In this document: piece by piece, positions 61,707 through 64,000 of the stretch
How positions within the stretch are numbered: the stretch's first letter is position 1
Layout of the letters: the number at the start of each line of letters is the position of its first letter
Assembly (NCBI GenBank): GCA_017409785.1
Contig: JAFQSD010000001.1
Coordinates: 1-64,000 of the forward strand
Direction: 5' to 3'
DNA: 64,000 nucleotides
DNA from: Bacilli bacterium
GTDB lineage: Bacteria > Bacillota_I > Bacilli_A > RF39 > UBA660
Program-made: the position numbers and the translations under genes
Notes under the pieces: model-generated
Database searches by the model: none
What the model was told of the DNA's origin: nothing
What the model saw: only the letters and a program-made list of their open reading frames with translations

Positions 61707-62882
61707 ATGGCAAATTCATGGTACTTTGATGAATATGGCGACAAAATGATTAGAGATTATAAAAGAGAACTTACAGACTATCAAAAAAAGAGTGGTAAAC
61801 TACCACACGAAGAAGATGATTTTAAAAACATTCTTATAGAACCAAAAGACTATGCAGAAGCAGTCTTCGCAGCAAAATGTTTTTTATTCTTAAAAGATGC
61901 TACAGACTTCTTAAATCAACTTGATAGAAAACTTGAAGAAAAAGGAGAATCACTACAAACAAGAAATAAACTTAAGTATCGATTCCAAGATGTATCTTTA
62001 GGTTGGGAAACAGAAAATATTATTAGACATTATTTATCTAAACTATATGGTTATAGACCAGACCTAGGAATAAAAGATGAACTAACAAGTTGGGTAACTA
62101 CAGAACTGCCAAGAATCTTACAAGAACCAAAAACAGAAGCTGAAGTTTACCTATGTCAGAGATATATTGAATGCTTAGCTGAAAAAGAAGCAGAAGTAAT
62201 AAGACAACAAGAAGCCCAAGAAGCTCAAGAAAGACGTATCCAACAATATCTTGATAGATTACAAAATCGTCAAGGTATCTACGATAAACTAAAAAGAGCA
62301 GGACATACACATAGTATGTTACTAGATATATTATGGAATCCAACAACACAAGAAGAATTAGATTTTTGTATTTCATACTTTGGTTTCCAAGATGATATAA
62401 AATTTATTTCTGAAGCAGCAAAAGAAGGAAAAGTGACTAAACCAAATATAGGTGTAACTAGTGATGTTATGTTCTTTGGTGATTACTATTTTGAACAAGC
62501 TACTAACCAAGCAAAAATATTATATGATTTAACTGTCCTAGAACAAACAGATCATGAAGCATTAATGAAGTTACTTCAAGAAAAAGGTGAATATCCATCA
62601 CTTCCAACAGAAGAATATGAATATTTTAAAGAATATCTTGATGCTCAAATTATTAAAGGTATAAGTAGAGAAGAAATTGCAAAAGGATTATCAAGTAAAC
62701 CATTAGGTAGATTTAATACTTTTGCTCAAGATCTTCACCAAAGATATTTAACAGGAATGTCTTATGAAGATGCAACACCTACAACACTAACTCCGCCATC
62801 TTCAAAAAGAACAAAAGAAGATGAAGTTCGTGAATATGCAGAACAACAAGGTTATCAATACATAAAAACATTAATGGAATAA
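61707..62882 (+). CDS. Unknown mostly helical protein
   Basis: 391 residues, AGAGGGGG ribosome site. Opens MANSWYFDEYGDKMIRDYKR. It is soluble and helix-rich, with Gln/Glu/Arg-rich coil (RQQEAQEAQERRIQQYLDRL), YFGFQDDIKF and a C-terminal EYAEQQGYQYIKTL. No signal peptide, membrane helix or catalytic motif. The promoter and leader resemble those of the J-domain/LysM gene, hinting at shared control. Confidence 0.65.
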   Translation: MANSWYFDEYGDKMIRDYKRELTDYQKKSGKLPHEEDDFKNILIEPKDYAEAVFAAKCFLFLKDATDFLNQLDRKLEEKGESLQTRNKLKYRFQDVSLGWETENIIRHYLSKLYGYRPDLGIKDELTSWVTTELPRILQEPKTEAEVYLCQRYIECLAEKEAEVIRQQEAQEAQERRIQQYLDRLQNRQGIYDKLKRAGHTHSMLLDILWNPTTQEELDFCISYFGFQDDIKFISEAAKEGKVTKPNIGVTSDVMFFGDYYFEQATNQAKILYDLTVLEQTDHEALMKLLQEKGEYPSLPTEEYEYFKEYLDAQIIKGISREEIAKGLSSKPLGRFNTFAQDLHQRYLTGMSYEDATPTTLTPPSSKRTKEDEVREYAEQQGYQYIKTLME

Positions 62883-62886
62883 ATGC

Positions 62887-62915
62887 TTGCATAATAAAAA
62901 AAAATAGGTTATAAT
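62887..62915 (+). promoter_or_regulatory. Promoter of rpsO
   Basis: TTGCAT (62887-62892), 17-base spacer, TATAAT (62910-62915). Confidence 0.78.
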
Positions 62916-62925
62916 ACAATTGCTT

Positions 62926-62985
62926 ACCGGTACTCGGTTTGAAGAATTTCCGACTTCTTACTAAGTAGTGGTGAATTATAAAGAA
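62926..62985 (+). promoter_or_regulatory. Structured leader before rpsO
   Basis: ACCG/CGGT (62926-62938) and GAAG/CTTC (62941-62957) can pair, followed by CTTACTAAG (62957-62965) before the ribosome site. A candidate S15 autoregulatory leader; assignment is by position and shape only. Confidence 0.45.
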
Positions 62986-62999
62986 AGGAAGTGTTAATA

Positions 63000-63269
63000 A
63001 TGGCTTTAACAAAAGAAGAAAAAGCACTAATTATTAAAGAATTCGCTAAGAATGAAAAGGACACAGGTTCAGCAGAAGTACAAATCGCTATTCTTACAAA
63101 AGAAATCAATGATTTAACTGCTCACTTAAAAGTTCATACTCATGATTATCATTCTAACAGAGGTCTTTTAAAGAAAGTTGGACAACGTAGAAATATGTTA
63201 CAATACTTAGCTAAGAAAGATATCCAAAGTTATCGCGAAGTTATTTCAAAATTAGGATTAAGAAAATAA
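63000..63269 (+). CDS. rpsO: 30S ribosomal protein S15
   Basis: 89 residues from ATG 63000 (AAAGGAAG upstream), exactly the usual S15 length. [59 protein letters not shown] and a C-terminal [12 protein letters not shown] are all conserved. It binds 16S rRNA early in 30S assembly. Followed by a hairpin and by a small gene that separates it from pnp. Confidence 0.97.
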   Translation: MALTKEEKALIIKEFAKNEKDTGSAEVQIAILTKEINDLTAHLKVHTHDYHSNRGLLKKVGQRRNMLQYLAKKDIQSYREVISKLGLRK

Positions 63270-63272
63270 TAA

Positions 63273-63306
63273 AAGTAGACACGTATTTTTTGTGTCTATT
63301 TTTTTT
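63273..63306 (+). terminator. Terminator after rpsO
   Basis: TAGACAC (63276-63282) pairs with GTGTCTA (63292-63298), then T's. Read-through may still feed the genes after it. Confidence 0.82.
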
Positions 63307-63324
63307 GTTACAGGGGAGAATTAC

Positions 63325-63654
63325 ATGAGAGTAAAAAACTTAATATTCGGTGACATTGCTAAAATAGAATACGATAGAATTCCAGGAGAAGATTATTATC
63401 CTTCAGCCTTTGATACTGAAGGTAATATTCCAATGCATGTTGGAGAAAGCCTATTTTATAAAATTGGTAATCATGCAATCGATTTGATTGGATTAGGATG
63501 TTATAAAATAGTTAAACATTGTGAGACATATCCAGATAAATTAAGAGGAAAAAAAGTAGTAATGTTTGAGAAGCCATTTAGTGAACTTTCAATTAGAGAA
63601 AGTATTTCAAGACATGATGCGATACTAGTATATCGTAATCGTAAAAAGAATTAA
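63325..63654 (+). CDS. Unknown small protein between rpsO and pnp
   Basis: Start ATG 63325 with AGGGGAG. 109 residues: VKNLIFGDIAKIEYDRIPGE, DYYPSAFDTEGNIP, LIGLGCYKIVKHC and SISRHDAILVYRNRKKN. Soluble, compact, no recognised family. Placement between rpsO and pnp, which are adjacent in most Bacilli, is unusual. pnp follows after 34 bases without a clear promoter, so co-transcription is likely. Confidence 0.7.
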   Translation: MRVKNLIFGDIAKIEYDRIPGEDYYPSAFDTEGNIPMHVGESLFYKIGNHAIDLIGLGCYKIVKHCETYPDKLRGKKVVMFEKPFSELSIRESISRHDAILVYRNRKKN

Positions 63655-63688
63655 GTAGACAAATTAATATATAGAATGGAGAAGTAAA

Positions 63689-64000
63689 ATGAAAAAAGTA
63701 TTTGAATTAGATTTTCATGGAAGAAAACTTGTTGTTGAACATGGAGAACTAGCAAAACAAGCTGATGGTTCAGTATTAGTAAGATATAATGACACAGTAA
63801 TTTTAACTGCAGCAGTAGTTTCAAAATCTGTTAACTTATTATCTGACTTTTTCCCGCTAACAGTAAATTATCAAGAAAAACTTTACTCAGTAGGAAAAAT
63901 CCCAGGAGGATTTATTAAAAGAGAAGGACGTCCAACAGAAGCAGCTACTTTAGCAGCTCGTATGATTGACCGTCCAATGAGACCATTATTCCCTGAAGGA
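63689..64000 (+). CDS. pnp: Polyribonucleotide nucleotidyltransferase, 3' end outside window
   Basis: The first 104 codons of PNPase: ATG 63689 with TGGAGAAG upstream. [77 protein letters not shown] and RPLFPEG are the strongly conserved first RNase PH domain. A phosphorolytic 3'-5' exonuclease of the RNA degradosome. The frame is open at the window edge. Confidence 0.96.
   Translation, partial: MKKVFELDFHGRKLVVEHGELAKQADGSVLVRYNDTVILTAAVVSKSVNLLSDFFPLTVNYQEKLYSVGKIPGGFIKREGRPTEAATLAARMIDRPMRPLFPEG

Noticed and set aside
61570-61719. N-terminal extension of the CPBP gene to 61719
   Set aside because: It would read back through the promoter and start codon of the divergent gene and has no ribosome site.

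Overview
The window is strongly A+T-rich Bacillota DNA. It carries Gram-positive PolC, a RimP-NusA-YlxR-IF2-RbfA cluster, LPxTG-free surface proteins, a Trp T-box, AGGAGG/GGTGA-type ribosome binding sites and extended -10 promoters. TGA is used as a stop at a few genes (6243, 26367, 58356) and Trp is read from TGG, so the code is the standard one and not the mycoplasma code. Gene style (compact operons, many small membrane proteins, prepilin-like giant proteins, truncated RimP) fits an uncultured, probably gut-associated, Bacilli or Erysipelotrichia/RF39-like lineage. That placement is inference. No tRNA, rRNA, IS element or CRISPR array was recognised. Almost all genes lie on the + strand, and short intergenic hairpin terminators separate the operons.

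Layout. 1-5.4 kb: 3' part of a repeat-containing transglutaminase-like protein, an LRR protein, a Cys-less PTS EIIB-like membrane protein, an orphan histidine kinase, a small Tyr/Asn-rich protein and an M29 aminopeptidase. 5.4-7.7 kb: three tandem protein-kinase-like paralogues. 7.8-15.4 kb: RluB, ferredoxin, a tail-anchored acidic protein, an unknown protein and PolC. 15.4-22.1 kb: a surface locus with two very large prepilin-like proteins bearing Ig-like and thrombospondin-type-1-like repeats, each followed by a small membrane-anchored protein. 22.2-25 kb: a VanY-TruB fusion and a J-domain/TM/LysM protein. 25-28.5 kb: Ca2+/Na+ exchanger, DUF1292, a secreted LRR-transglutaminase membrane protein, DUF4176.

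28.5-33.3 kb: translation/transcription operon rimP(short)-nusA-ylxR-infB-unknown-rbfA. 33.3-37.8 kb: a fourth kinase-like gene, DUF6512 and a run of small membrane proteins. 37.8-48 kb: MacB-type ABC exporter, thioesterase, a TetR divergon with small membrane proteins, an ABC-2 exporter and a cassette of a transglutaminase-like protein plus two lipoproteins. 48-54 kb: ROK protein, GH13 amylase, DUF2441 protein, XRE-VanZ fusion, DUF5412. 54-60.9 kb: Trp T-box with a short Trp-containing reading frame and orphan trpB, dxs, an ORF6N protein behind a LexA-like box with mntP and tag, patatin, and a Lys-rich membrane protein. 60.9-64 kb: CPBP protease, an unknown helical protein, rpsO, an unknown gene and the start of pnp.

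Most unusual items: the VanY-TruB fusion, the J-domain/LysM membrane protein, the kinase-like family (three in tandem plus one), the prepilin/Ig/TSP1 proteins, RimP without its C-terminal domain, and a promoter/leader motif shared by three unlinked genes. Functions given here rest on motif recognition by eye; no database search was run.
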